DNA of 38,869 nt from Yersinia pekkanenii (lineage in GTDB: Bacteria; Pseudomonadota; Gammaproteobacteria; Enterobacterales; Enterobacteriaceae), in the NCBI RefSeq assembly GCF_001152565.1, contig NZ_CQAZ01000026.1, positions 25,861-64,729 of the forward strand. The letters run 5' to 3'. Under the pieces are notes generated by a model. It saw nothing but the letters and a program-made list of their open reading frames with translations, was not told where the DNA came from and did no database searches. Positions 1 to 8,301 of the stretch are shown here, in pieces (positions within the stretch are counted from its first letter, which is position 1; every line of letters starts with the position of its first letter). Made by a program: the position numbers and the translations under genes.

Positions 1-24
1 CCCAGCCAATGCGCTGGGTTTTTT
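1..24 (+). terminator. Intrinsic terminator of a gene left of the window
   Basis: CCCAGC (1-6) pairs with GCTGGG (13-18) and is followed at once by six T (19-24). It lies directly before the tailspike start, so it ends a transcript that begins outside the window. The gene it serves cannot be seen. Confidence 0.6.
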
Positions 25-35
25 ATGGAAAAAAT

Positions 36-2045
36 ATGGCCACTATACCGACACAAAATCCCGTTCCGAGCGAGGCTGCTGTTGATTTGAAGTTTAACGC
101 CGGGAAAATTGACGAGTTCGTCACTTCATTTCTTCTGAAATATACCGACCGACTAGGACGAGACCATCTAACAATAGAAGGCATGAGGGACATTGTTGAA
201 AGGGCTATTAAGGAGTTTGGCTGGACAACCATGGACTCATTTGAAATTGGAGCGACGCTAACTAATTCTAGCGAAGCTCTCCGCTGGCAAATGAATGGTG
301 AATATTACCGTTGGGATGGGTCATTCCCTAAAGTTGTCCCTTCCGGTTCAACGCCAGAGACTACTGGGGGAATTGGTATTGGTGCGTGGGTAGGAATTGG
401 TGATGCATCTTTAAGATCAGACCTTATATCTTCATCCGGTGGCCCAATAGTAAATATCAACAAGGTTACTGCAAGTCCGCAGGGTAATTTAAGCCAGGCA
501 ATTAACTGGGTAACGCCAGAGCAATTCGGCGCAATCGGTGATGGCACGGTACACCCGCTATCTGAGCGATACGCAACTCTTGCAGCAGCGCAAGCAGTGT
601 ATCCGCATGTTACTTCACTGAGCCAGACGATTGACTGGGCGGCGTGTCAGGCGGCTGATAAATACTCAAGGCTTTATGCTGTTGTGAAATCTCCACGCAC
701 TGCAATTTATCACTTAGGTTCAAATTATCTCGAGCTATCAATAAAAAGTAAGTGGGATAGCGGTTTCGCTACAAGCAATAATGCTGGTGACTGTCCTCGT
801 TTCACTCGAAATATTGAATCAACGCTTCCGGCATTCGGGCAGTATTGTATTGTCCGGGTTCAAAACGCAGGGGCAGCGGGTAGCGCCGATGAATTTGTAC
901 GTGGGATAATGTTCAAAGGTTATTGCCTAACCTATGGACTGCCAAACCGATCTGCGTCAAAAGGCTCACAGCGTATATGCTTGCACATGAACTACGGCCA
1001 TGGAGCAGAATTAGATGTTGCTGTTAAAGGTGGGGAGTATGGCGTATTTGGATATTCGTTCTGGGGCAGTAAGGGGCAGTTAGTAATTGATTCGTGTCAC
1101 AAGGCTTTTTATGCAGATCCGAAAACTATAACACCTGAAAATTTAACTCCACCGAGCAATACAAATACCTCTTTCGATTTCTACGTGAAAATAGATGCAT
1201 GCCCGTTTGGTTTAGTATTACGAGCTTGCCATTACTCAATATTCAATGGATTCATTGAGGGAGCGGTTATAGGTTTTGCTAACTATGACAGTACAAATGA
1301 AACCGCTATTGCGATCACAGCAATAGATAGTACAGGGATTGGTGGTAATATCGGTATTGAAGCGTGGCAAGGTGCGCATATTTATAACTCACAATCAACA
1401 ACAGACTTCTCTATTTCTCTTGCACAAAGTCATAATATCTCTAATACAACAGGGAAAAATGGCCCGTGGTATTCTATGTCACTATTAAATGGTGCGGCTC
1501 AGTTATTTACGCTGCCAGCTGGCAATAACGCACTTTATTATTCTGTAAATAGGGGAAGAAGTACCATTAGAAATGTAGATGGTGATTTTTCCGGTGCGCC
1601 ATTTGATGCTGCATATCTTTGTTATCAGGACGTAAATAGCAAAACATTATTCGCAAATACGAGGATGTATACAGGTTCGATAAGAAACCTTTCCCCAGCA
1701 AATTGGGCTAACGTTGACGTAATCAATGATTTCTACCTCGAATCGCTATTCATTCCGGGCGGTGGAACTGGTCATAAGTATTCCGGTAAAGGGGTTTGTG
1801 TAGCATATGACTATTCGCTTTCTGCTATCGCTGCTGATGGCACCGTTACGATAACACCACCAGTGGGCTGGAGGATACTGTCAGCAGAGGCTCATGTGAT
1901 TGTTAGCACTTCGGGACAAGCTTCATCGGCGGCGGTAGGAATCAAAACCAAGGCCGCTGACGGATCATCGATAACTTTCCAGACAGGGATATCAGCAACT
2001 GGTTACAGCATACTCTATAGGCTGACTCTGCTAATAACTAAGTGA
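36..2045 (+). CDS. Prophage tailspike / receptor-binding protein
   Basis: Virion tailspike expected to bind, and probably cut or modify, a surface polysaccharide of the host. The first ~125 residues (MATIPTQNP, then KFNAGKIDEFV, TMDSFEIGATL, GEYYRWDG, GAWVGIGDA) match the N-terminal attachment domain shared by many enterobacterial phage tailspikes. Residues ~160-600 look like a right-handed beta-helix: short strand-turn repeats rich in G, N, S and T, with 'EQFGAIGDG' at the start as in pectate-lyase-fold phage proteins. The C-terminus ('GVCVAYDYSLSAIAADGTVTITPP') may be a trimerisation or binding domain. I chose ATG at 36 because family members start MATIPTQNP; an in-frame ATG at 9 lies inside the terminator hairpin. 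Length is 669 aa. The catalytic residues and sugar target cannot be assigned by eye. The next gene is an acyltransferase, as in Sf6-like phages. Confidence 0.88.
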   Translation: MATIPTQNPVPSEAAVDLKFNAGKIDEFVTSFLLKYTDRLGRDHLTIEGMRDIVERAIKEFGWTTMDSFEIGATLTNSSEALRWQMNGEYYRWDGSFPKVVPSGSTPETTGGIGIGAWVGIGDASLRSDLISSSGGPIVNINKVTASPQGNLSQAINWVTPEQFGAIGDGTVHPLSERYATLAAAQAVYPHVTSLSQTIDWAACQAADKYSRLYAVVKSPRTAIYHLGSNYLELSIKSKWDSGFATSNNAGDCPRFTRNIESTLPAFGQYCIVRVQNAGAAGSADEFVRGIMFKGYCLTYGLPNRSASKGSQRICLHMNYGHGAELDVAVKGGEYGVFGYSFWGSKGQLVIDSCHKAFYADPKTITPENLTPPSNTNTSFDFYVKIDACPFGLVLRACHYSIFNGFIEGAVIGFANYDSTNETAIAITAIDSTGIGGNIGIEAWQGAHIYNSQSTTDFSISLAQSHNISNTTGKNGPWYSMSLLNGAAQLFTLPAGNNALYYSVNRGRSTIRNVDGDFSGAPFDAAYLCYQDVNSKTLFANTRMYTGSIRNLSPANWANVDVINDFYLESLFIPGGGTGHKYSGKGVCVAYDYSLSAIAADGTVTITPPVGWRILSAEAHVIVSTSGQASSAAVGIKTKAADGSSITFQTGISATGYSILYRLTLLITK

Positions 2046-2056
2046 TTTCACTTAAG

Positions 2057-2075
2057 TAGCCCCGTTAAGGGGCTA
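2057..2075 (+). terminator. Hairpin after the tailspike gene
   Basis: TAGCCCC (2057-2063) and GGGGCTA (2069-2075) form a perfect 7-bp stem with loop GTTAA. No T run follows, so it may be a weak terminator or an mRNA-stabilising hairpin. Confidence 0.5.
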
Positions 2076-2137
2076 TGAATATGAATACCAAATAGGTAAC
2101 ATATTGACATGGAAAATCTATGTTTTAGAGAGAATTT

Positions 2138-3250
2138 GTGAAAACAAATAGACTGGAATCTATACAGTTTCTTCGCGGCATCGCTGTTTTGCTGGTTATC
2201 GCGTTTCATTTCAGACAGTATTTGAATGATGTTTATGCACAAGCAGACCTCGGGAACAGACTGTTCGGGCTTGGTGAAGTCGGTGTCGATATATTTTTCG
2301 TTATCAGTGGTTTCATAATTACATATTCCACAATTAATAGAGAAAAAAATACACCTCTTGAGTTTACTATCAAAAGGTTTTTTAGACTATATCCCTTGTT
2401 TATAATTGTTCTTTCAATATCAATAATCCTAAATACAACTTTAGACACAACAACATCTAACATTATCAAGAGCTACCTTTTGATACCGAATGACTATAAT
2501 TCTATCGGGCCGTGGTATGGGTATAACATTAACCTACCGGCTTGGACGTTGACTTATGAAATACTATTTTATGCCTTGTTTGGAATTGCCATTTCAATAA
2601 GTCACAAATATAGAACTGCCATTGCGATAGCAATAATGATTTCTGCCTGCTCGATATCTCAACTTTACTTTCGTGGTGCGCTTCAAATTGACCCGATAAC
2701 ACGAGATGTGGCAGGAGAGTCGTTTATAAGAAACTTTACGTTTTTATCCAATCCGATTATATATGATTTTATTTATGGAATGATAATAGCGGAAATTTTT
2801 ATTCATATAAAAGATGATTTCCTTAAAAATAAACTAGTTCATGTTGCTCTTGTCTGCATACTTTGCGTTTCAGTATCGTTAATAGTGTCAGGCTATAATC
2901 GGGGCGGCGGCATAGAACGATGGGGTTTTTATTCGTTTTTGCTAGTCGGTTCAATGGCTTTACTTTCTAAAACAAACAACATGACGTTTAGTCGGTTTTG
3001 GGTTTTGATGGGCGAAATGTCATACTCTTTGTATATAAATCATATGGTTGTAAAAAAACTTGGCGGGATATATCTAAGAGACTTTGGTATATATAAGAAT
3101 AATGGCGGTTTTACATTGTTCATCATTTTATTCATTCTTACATTCGCAATGTCATACATCACTTACAACTTGATCGAAAAGCCCTCAGTAAAGCTAGGCC
3201 ACAAATTAGCAGACCGTATCCGGTTAAAGCGGCAGGATAGTATTGAGTGA
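2138..3250 (+). CDS. Membrane acyltransferase family 3 (OafA/Oac type), probable O-antigen acetylase
   Basis: Integral membrane acyltransferase predicted to acetylate lipopolysaccharide O-antigen or another envelope glycan. The N-terminus has the family signature 'RGIAVLLVIAFHF' (R17 and H28 of the translated protein, the usual catalytic Arg/His region), then 'GEVGVDIFFVISGF', also typical. About ten hydrophobic spans follow. At 370 aa it has normal length for an acyltransferase-3 domain without the C-terminal SGNH domain. The start is GTG at 2138 with AGAGAG upstream. The gene is visibly AT-rich compared with the chromosomal genes. Position just after the tailspike and before the integrase matches serotype-converting oac genes of Sf6-like phages. 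The acetylation target is inferred; succinylation or another glycan is possible. Confidence 0.82.
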   Translation: MKTNRLESIQFLRGIAVLLVIAFHFRQYLNDVYAQADLGNRLFGLGEVGVDIFFVISGFIITYSTINREKNTPLEFTIKRFFRLYPLFIIVLSISIILNTTLDTTTSNIIKSYLLIPNDYNSIGPWYGYNINLPAWTLTYEILFYALFGIAISISHKYRTAIAIAIMISACSISQLYFRGALQIDPITRDVAGESFIRNFTFLSNPIIYDFIYGMIIAEIFIHIKDDFLKNKLVHVALVCILCVSVSLIVSGYNRGGGIERWGFYSFLLVGSMALLSKTNNMTFSRFWVLMGEMSYSLYINHMVVKKLGGIYLRDFGIYKNNGGFTLFIILFILTFAMSYITYNLIEKPSVKLGHKLADRIRLKRQDSIE

Positions 3251-3279
3251 GTGGGTGGGCAGGGATGCCGAATGAGGTG

Positions 3280-3299
3280 GCGGCGCTGCATGACGCCGC
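3280..3299. terminator. Hairpin between convergent acyltransferase and integrase genes
   Basis: GCGGCG (3280-3285) pairs with CGCCGC (3294-3299) in the 55-bp gap between two converging genes. It is well placed to be a two-way terminator, although the T runs are poor. Confidence 0.4.
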
Positions 3300-3305
3300 T
3301 TGTTT

Positions 3306-4484
3306 CTACTTGTTGATCATTGAGTCAAGATAGTCTGCATACCATTGCATCATGCGTTTTCTGTCATCAATGTATTGAGCGTGGTTATATACGCCTCTGA
3401 TTTTACTTTTATCAAGATGAGCAAGTTGACGCTCTACCCAGTCACCCTCGAAGCCATGTTCATTGAGTATTGAACTCATTTGGTGCCTAAATCCATGACC
3501 GCACGTCCTGCCCTCATAGCCAACTCTTCGGATCACTCCAAGCACGGTATTTTCACTTATAGGCTTTGTTCGGTCATTTCGCCCAGGGAATACTAATTCA
3601 AAGTGCCCAGTTACTGGTTGCAATTGCTTGAATAAATTAATCACCTGGCTGGATAGCGGGACTATATGCAGGCGGCGCTTTTTCATTACTTCAATTGGGA
3701 TAGTCCATATAGCAGCATCCAGATCAACATCACTCCACTTAGCATGGCGCAACTCTTTAGTTCGCAACCCGGTCAGCATTAATATTTGAGTAGCTGCCTT
3801 GGCTATCACGCTGCCAAAGTATGAGTTTAGTGCCACAATGAAGTCTGGCACTTCAGCTTCTGTTAGGAATGGATAATGGGTGCTATTCGGCGGTGTCATT
3901 GCCACGGTTAGATCCGGTGCCGGGTTATATTCAGCTCGTCCTGTAACAATTGCGTATTTAAACACCTCCCCGCACCGACGCCTTGTTTTCCTCGCCATCT
4001 CCATAGCGCCGCGCCCTTCAATTTTTCTGAGAACATCCAAAAGCATTAAAGGCTTTACGTCTTTTATTGGCATATGCCCGATGAAAGGGAAAACGTCACG
4101 AACGAACATAGACATCACTAAATCGCTGTAGTCTGGCGTCCATACTTTCATTTTTGATGAATGCCATTCTTTCGCAATCGCCTCAAAAGTATTTTCGGCA
4201 GAGATGCGCTGAGAAACTTTTTTTGCTTTCTTGTCTTGAGATGGATCCACACCATCAGCAAGCAGTGATTTAGCTTCATCTCTTTTTTGTCGGGCGTCGG
4301 CCAGGGTAGTTGCAGGGAACAGTCCAATCGTTAATAGCTTCTCTTTCCCGTTAATGCGGTACTTGAGCCGCCATGACTTAGCGCCAGTGATAGAGACATA
4401 CAAAAATAAACCTCCACCGTCAGACAGCTTATAGGCTTTCTCTTGTGGTTTAGCTGTTTCTACCTGCCTGGCTGATAATGGCAT
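3306..4484 (-). CDS. int: Prophage integrase, P4-type tyrosine recombinase
   Basis: Site-specific recombinase that inserts and excises the prophage at the neighbouring tRNA gene. Residues 1-~90 form the P4-type N-terminal arm-binding domain ('LSDGGGLFLYV', 'SWRLKYRINGKEKLLTIG', 'TLADAR'). Residues ~100-190 look like the SAM-like core-binding domain. The catalytic domain shows Arg in 'TGLRTKELRHAKW' (R241), HxxR in 'HGFRH' (H330, R333), 'QLAH' (H356) and Tyr in 'GVYNHA' (Y366), followed by the family tail 'MMQWYADYL'. All catalytic positions are present and 392 aa is full length, so the enzyme should be active. The gene starts 166 bp from the 3' end of argW and is read away from it. Repeats between the two are candidate arm-type sites. 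Confidence 0.95.
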   Translation of the reverse strand: MPLSARQVETAKPQEKAYKLSDGGGLFLYVSITGAKSWRLKYRINGKEKLLTIGLFPATTLADARQKRDEAKSLLADGVDPSQDKKAKKVSQRISAENTFEAIAKEWHSSKMKVWTPDYSDLVMSMFVRDVFPFIGHMPIKDVKPLMLLDVLRKIEGRGAMEMARKTRRRCGEVFKYAIVTGRAEYNPAPDLTVAMTPPNSTHYPFLTEAEVPDFIVALNSYFGSVIAKAATQILMLTGLRTKELRHAKWSDVDLDAAIWTIPIEVMKKRRLHIVPLSSQVINLFKQLQPVTGHFELVFPGRNDRTKPISENTVLGVIRRVGYEGRTCGHGFRHQMSSILNEHGFEGDWVERQLAHLDKSKIRGVYNHAQYIDDRKRMMQWYADYLDSMINK

Positions 4485-4550
4485 TTCGGGGGTATCCTAT
4501 GTAGAGGCTGTTTCGATACCCCTGATACTACCCCCACTTTATACTTTATT

Positions 4551-4643
4551 CACGGTTATTTGTGGTTATGTGTGGTTACGTCGATTGGCTGGAGGCTTTG
4601 CTGTGAAAGGGTTTTCGGTGTGATGTGGTTACGCTGGGTTATG
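4551..4643. repeat. Decamer direct repeats between int and argW (candidate integrase/excisionase arm sites)
   Basis: Five 10-bp units related to TGTGGTTACG: CACGGTTATT (4551-4560), TGTGGTTATG (4561-4570) and TGTGGTTACG (4571-4580) in direct tandem, then TGTGGTTACG (4624-4633) and CTGGGTTATG (4634-4643). The 10-bp period places each copy on the same face of the helix. The position between integrase and tRNA fits arm-type or excisionase sites; that role is inferred. Confidence 0.6.
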
Positions 4644-4649
4644 CTGTTG

Positions 4650-4690
4650 TGGCGTCCCCGACTGGAATCGAACCAGTAACTAGCCCTTAG
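4650..4690. other. Probable prophage attachment site in the 3' part of argW
   Basis: The integrase lies beside the tRNA and the tRNA 3' end faces the prophage, the usual geometry when a phage att core copies the end of a tRNA gene. The exact core length cannot be set because the other prophage end lies outside the window. Confidence 0.55.
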
Positions 4691-4724
4691 GAGGGGCTTG
4701 TTATATCCGTTTAACTACGGGGAC
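4650..4724 (-). tRNA. argW: tRNA-Arg, anticodon CCU
   Basis: Read on the minus strand, the gene starts GTCCCCG at 4724 and ends CGGGGAC, discriminator G, then CCA (4652-4650). The 7-bp acceptor stem is perfect. The anticodon arm reads CCCCT-CCTAAGG-style with anticodon CCT, decoding AGG, and the T arm contains GGTTCGATTCC. It closely matches recalled E. coli argW, a known insertion site of Sf6, HK620 and the KpLE1 element. The encoded CCA means the copy next to the prophage remains functional. Confidence 0.95.
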
Positions 4725-4769
4725 CCGGTCATCGGCAGGATAGCTGTCGATGAAGTATGCTGCCGGAGC

Positions 4770-4775
4770 ATTATA
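4770..4775 (-). promoter_or_regulatory. Probable argW -10 box
   Basis: The minus strand reads a perfect TATAAT in the context GCGTATAATGC, about 45 bp upstream of the tRNA 5' end. A GC-rich discriminator (GCTCCGGC) follows, as in stable-RNA promoters. A -35 box is weak. Confidence 0.55.
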
Positions 4776-4799
4776 CGCATTTTGACCGAGATAATAAGC

Positions 4800-5363
4800 A
4801 GTTAGCTATCTGTTTGGTTATTCTGTCACCAATGTAGAGTAAATAAGTGGAATTAATAACCTAAAACCGATAACTCAGCGGGGATGAGTGGGGGCTGCTC
4901 GGCAATTTAATATGAAAAATACCTTTGGCGATAAGTGATGCACCCATGGACAGCCCTGCCGCAATTACCGACCACGGCAGCGCAAAAACTGTCACGTTCT
5001 AACTCTTTCTCTTTCTCTCCCTCTACGCGGATAAGTTCATGGATTGCCGCTAATTTGGAGGGTAAGTAAGAAAATAGGGCAATACTAAAGTAATAAGCGT
5101 CGTCGCTATTTTTTGTTAGCAAACTATCGGGAAAATCGTCGGTTTACATTTATCCGTCCATACTGAAATGACCGGTTCATGCAGAAGAAAAAAGTAGCCA
5201 AAATTTAATGTTGTGGATTTTTTCTACAGAAATTTGATCTTATGCCGAATAATACCTCTATAAGGGTAGGGGGAGCGTTAGGCCCACGCTACGTAAGGAT
5301 TAAGCCTTATGTTATCATTCGGTTTTCCTGAACTGACAATCCTACGGTGGAAGACAACCCTTC
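4800..5363. other. Intergenic region between argW and ccmA
   Basis: About 560 bp without a gene I can support. The 71-codon minus-strand frame at 4907-5122 has no recognisable domain and no clear ribosome binding site. The last 150 bp before ccmA must hold the ccm promoter, but I could not place a convincing -35/-10 pair. A small inverted repeat, TAAGG-N6-CCTTA, lies at 5294-5309. Confidence 0.5.
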
Positions 5364-5990
5364 ATGCTGGAAGTTAAAAATCTGACCTGCATCCGAGATG
5401 AGCGAAACTTGTTCCAACAGTTAAGTTTTTGTGTGGCTGCGGGAGAGATTGTGCAGGTCGAGGGGCAAAACGGGGCGGGTAAAACCAGCTTATTGCGTAT
5501 TTTAGCCGGGCTTGCCGATGCCGACGAAGGGCAGGTGAACTGGCTGGGGGAGAATATCCGCCGTGATCGCGCCAGATATCATCAGGATTTATTATTTTTA
5601 GGCCATCAGCCGGGCATTAAGTCTGTGCTAACGCCTTTTGAAAATTTGGCTTTCTATCAGTCGGTGTATCAACCGGTGGATAGTGCCGCAATTTGGCAGG
5701 CTTTGTCCATGGTTGGGCTGGTGGGCTATGAGGATTTACCGGTATCACAGTTATCAGCCGGGCAACAACGGCGGGTAGCACTCGCCCGTTTGTGGTTAAG
5801 CCAGGCCCCGTTATGGATCCTCGATGAGCCTTTGACTGCGATTGATAAGCAGGGTGTCAGTACCTTGTTGGCTCTGTTTGTGGAACATGCCGCTAAAGGG
5901 GGCATGGTGCTGCTCACCACACATCAGGATCTGGATGGTGTCGGTCAACAGGTGCGTAAAATCCGTTTAACTAACACGCAGGAGCATTAA
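5364..5990 (+). CDS. ccmA: Haem exporter ATP-binding subunit CcmA
   Basis: ATPase of the CcmABCD complex, which releases haem-loaded CcmE during cytochrome c maturation at the inner membrane. Walker A is 'GQNGAGKTS' (residues 34-42), the ABC signature is 'LSAGQ' (130-134) and Walker B is 'LWILDEP' (~150-156). Length is 208 aa, normal for CcmA. The start at 5364 is supported by a purine-rich GGAAG upstream. First gene of ccmABCDEFGHI; its stop overlaps the ccmB start by one base (TAATG). In E. coli the ccm genes lie beside nap, whereas here they follow argW. Confidence 0.97.
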   Translation: MLEVKNLTCIRDERNLFQQLSFCVAAGEIVQVEGQNGAGKTSLLRILAGLADADEGQVNWLGENIRRDRARYHQDLLFLGHQPGIKSVLTPFENLAFYQSVYQPVDSAAIWQALSMVGLVGYEDLPVSQLSAGQQRRVALARLWLSQAPLWILDEPLTAIDKQGVSTLLALFVEHAAKGGMVLLTTHQDLDGVGQQVRKIRLTNTQEH

Positions 5991-6649
5991 TGTTTATCAG
6001 CGTGTTGCGCCGTGAATTAAAAATAGCCTTCAGAAAAGGCGCAGAAATTGTTAACCCACTCTGGTTTTTTCTGATTGTTATCACCTTGTTTCCGCTGGGT
6101 ATTGGCCCAGAACCACAATTATTGGCGCGTATTGCGCCGGGGATAGTGTGGGTTGCCGCATTGTTAGCGTCGTTATTATCGCTGGAACGGTTATTCCGTG
6201 ATGATTTCTATGATGGCTCCCTTGAACAGTTGCTGCTATTACCCACTCCGCTAGCGCTCACGGTGTTAGGCAAAGTGTGTGCTCACTGGGTCGTTACCGG
6301 ATTGCCCTTGCTTATTTTATCTCCGTTGGTCGCTTTACTGCTTTCCCTCGACAGTAAAACCGCGATGGCGATGGTGTTAACGTTATTACTGGGGACACCG
6401 ACCTTAAGTTTCATCGGCGCTATTGGCGTCGCGCTGACGGTCGGGTTGCGCAAAGGCGGGGTTCTGCTGAGTTTATTGGTGCTGCCGCTGTATATCCCGG
6501 TGTTGATATTTGCCACTGCGGCCATTGATGCAGCCTCGATGGCGCTGCCAATTGACGGTTATCTGGCTATTTTAGGGGCGATGCTGGTGGGGAGCGCGAC
6601 ACTTGCGCCTTTTGCCACAGCCGCTGCATTGAGAGTGAGTGTGCACTAA
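5990..6649 (+). CDS. ccmB: Haem exporter membrane subunit CcmB
   Basis: Membrane partner of CcmA in the haem-handling ABC complex. It is 219 aa with about six hydrophobic spans. The N-terminus 'VLRRELKIAFRKGAEIVNPLWFF' and the segment 'FRDDFYDGSLEQLLLLP' are typical of CcmB. The start codon overlaps the ccmA stop, indicating translational coupling. A longer than usual 178-bp gap separates it from ccmC. Confidence 0.95.
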   Translation: MFISVLRRELKIAFRKGAEIVNPLWFFLIVITLFPLGIGPEPQLLARIAPGIVWVAALLASLLSLERLFRDDFYDGSLEQLLLLPTPLALTVLGKVCAHWVVTGLPLLILSPLVALLLSLDSKTAMAMVLTLLLGTPTLSFIGAIGVALTVGLRKGGVLLSLLVLPLYIPVLIFATAAIDAASMALPIDGYLAILGAMLVGSATLAPFATAAALRVSVH

Positions 6650-6827
6650 CTGTTTAGCCGGTTGCAACACGATGGATTGTAAAAAGAAAAGTGCAATAAA
6701 AGAATAACGATTTTCAGAAGCTTAAGCGCGGTAGCCAACACAAGTAACAGCAGATTGTGCGCCGTACCCTGCACTGACATTGCCCACCGGGTGATATCGG
6801 TCCAATTTTTACTGTGAGCAATGAAAA

Positions 6828-7565
6828 ATGTGGAAATGGTTTCATCAATTCGCTAAACCCGAACGGCTCTATCACCTATGTGGTCAGTTTATTCCATGGC
6901 TGGGCATGGGGGCAGTTATTTGCCTGATGGTGGGCTGGGTGTGGGGATTCGGCTTCGCTCCATCAGATTATCAGCAAGGTAACAGTTTCCGTATCATATA
7001 CTTGCATGTCCCGGCGGCGATTTGGTCGATGGGCATCTATATGTCAATGGCCATTGCGGCGTTTGTCGGCCTGGTCTGGCAAATGAAAATGTCCGATAAC
7101 CTGGTGGCGGCCATGGCTCCGGTCGGTGCGGTATTTACCTTTATTGCTTTGGTGACCGGTTCTACCTGGGGCAAGCCTATGTGGGGAACCTGGTGGATCT
7201 GGGATGCGCGGCTGACCTCTGAATTGGTGCTGTTGTTCCTCTATCTGGGGGTGATCGCCCTGTATAACGCATTTGAAGACCGCAAACTGGCCGGGCGCGC
7301 TGCCGGTATTTTAGTGCTGGTCGGTGTGGTTAATATCCCAATAATCCATTTCTCAGTTGTTTGGTGGAACACCTTGCATCAAGGCTCGACCAACATGCAG
7401 CAAAGTATTGATCCGAGTATGCGCTCTCCGTTGCGTTGGGCGATTTTCGGCTATCTACTGTGTTTTATTACGCTAACACTGATGCGCCTACGCAATCTGA
7501 TTTTGCAGCAAGAGCGCTATCGCTCTTGGGTGAATGCCTTATTACGTAAGGAGCCACGCGTATGA
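6828..7565 (+). CDS. ccmC: Haem lyase/chaperone CcmC
   Basis: Attaches haem to CcmE in the periplasm. Of the haem-handling protein family, with the tryptophan-rich WWD motif 'WGKPMWGTWWIWDARL' (residues ~114-128) in a periplasmic loop. The two axial haem ligands known in E. coli are present at the same numbers, H60 ('YLHVPAAIW') and H184 ('WWNTLHQG'). About six membrane spans; 245 aa, full length. Start ATG at 6828, since E. coli CcmC also begins MWK. It overlaps ccmD by four bases (ATGA). Confidence 0.97.
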   Translation: MWKWFHQFAKPERLYHLCGQFIPWLGMGAVICLMVGWVWGFGFAPSDYQQGNSFRIIYLHVPAAIWSMGIYMSMAIAAFVGLVWQMKMSDNLVAAMAPVGAVFTFIALVTGSTWGKPMWGTWWIWDARLTSELVLLFLYLGVIALYNAFEDRKLAGRAAGILVLVGVVNIPIIHFSVVWWNTLHQGSTNMQQSIDPSMRSPLRWAIFGYLLCFITLTLMRLRNLILQQERYRSWVNALLRKEPRV

Positions 7566-7810
7566 ATCCGGCCTTTGACTCTTGGGCGGCATTTTTTGCC
7601 ATGGGCGGTTATGCTTTTTATGTTTGGTTGGCGGTCGCCGCCACCTTACTGTCGCTGTTCGGTTTGTGGCTACACACGGTATGGCAGCATAAACAATTAT
7701 TAGCGGATATTCAGCGCCGTCAGGCGCGAGAACAACGGATTCGTCAGGCAAATCAGGCTCAGTCAGAACCAGTAAAAAATGCCGCCCGTTCGCAGGAGAA
7801 ACAACCGTGA
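7562..7810 (+). CDS. ccmD: Haem exporter small subunit CcmD
   Basis: Small single-span membrane protein that helps holo-CcmE leave CcmABC. It is 82 aa, with an N-terminal segment '[20 protein letters not shown]' entering a hydrophobic span, and a basic, Gln-rich cytoplasmic tail. This matches CcmD. Overlaps both ccmC and ccmE by four bases. Confidence 0.94.
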   Translation: MNPAFDSWAAFFAMGGYAFYVWLAVAATLLSLFGLWLHTVWQHKQLLADIQRRQAREQRIRQANQAQSEPVKNAARSQEKQP

Positions 7811-8301
7811 ATCCACGTAGAAAAAGTAGGCTCTATCTGGTGCTGGTGGTTCTGATTGGTCTCGGTCTGACGACCACTCTGGTGCTGTATGCGCTGCGTG
7901 CCAATATTGACTTGTTCTACACCCCTGGCGAAATTTTGCAGGGTAAAGGTGAGCGTCATGAGAAGCCAGAAATTGGCCAACGCCTACGGATTGGCGGCAT
8001 GGTGATGCCGGGATCGGTGCAGCGTGATAACACAACATTAGAGATGAGTTTTAAGGTTTATGATGCGCGTGGCGTGGTCACAGTGACCTATACCGGTATT
8101 CTGCCGGATTTGTTCCGTGAGGGGCAGGGCGTGGTGGCACAAGGGGTGTTTGCTGAGGGTAATACGGTAAATGCCAAAGAAGTGCTGGCAAAACATGATG
8201 AAAAATACACACCACCGGAAGTTAAAGAGGCGATGAAAGAAAACCACACCCGCCCGGCTGAGGCTTACAGTAGCGCAAGCAGCGAGGGCAATGGCTCATG
8301 A
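7807..8301 (+). CDS. ccmE: Periplasmic haem chaperone CcmE
   Basis: Carries haem covalently from CcmC to CcmF/H. A single N-terminal anchor (residues ~9-30) precedes an OB-fold domain. The haem-binding His is H130 in 'LAKHDEKY', followed by Y134, the known haem-iron ligand. Length 164 aa with a flexible C-terminal tail. ATG at 7807 is inside the end of ccmD. Confidence 0.97.
   Translation: MNPRRKSRLYLVLVVLIGLGLTTTLVLYALRANIDLFYTPGEILQGKGERHEKPEIGQRLRIGGMVMPGSVQRDNTTLEMSFKVYDARGVVTVTYTGILPDLFREGQGVVAQGVFAEGNTVNAKEVLAKHDEKYTPPEVKEAMKENHTRPAEAYSSASSEGNGS

Noticed and set aside
4907-5122. 71-codon minus-strand frame between argW and ccmA
   Set aside because: No recognisable domain, no clear ribosome binding site and unusual composition; could not be supported as a gene by reading alone.
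5220-5260. FNR box upstream of ccmA
   Set aside because: Only one half-site (TTGAT) is present; no matching ATCAA at the right spacing.
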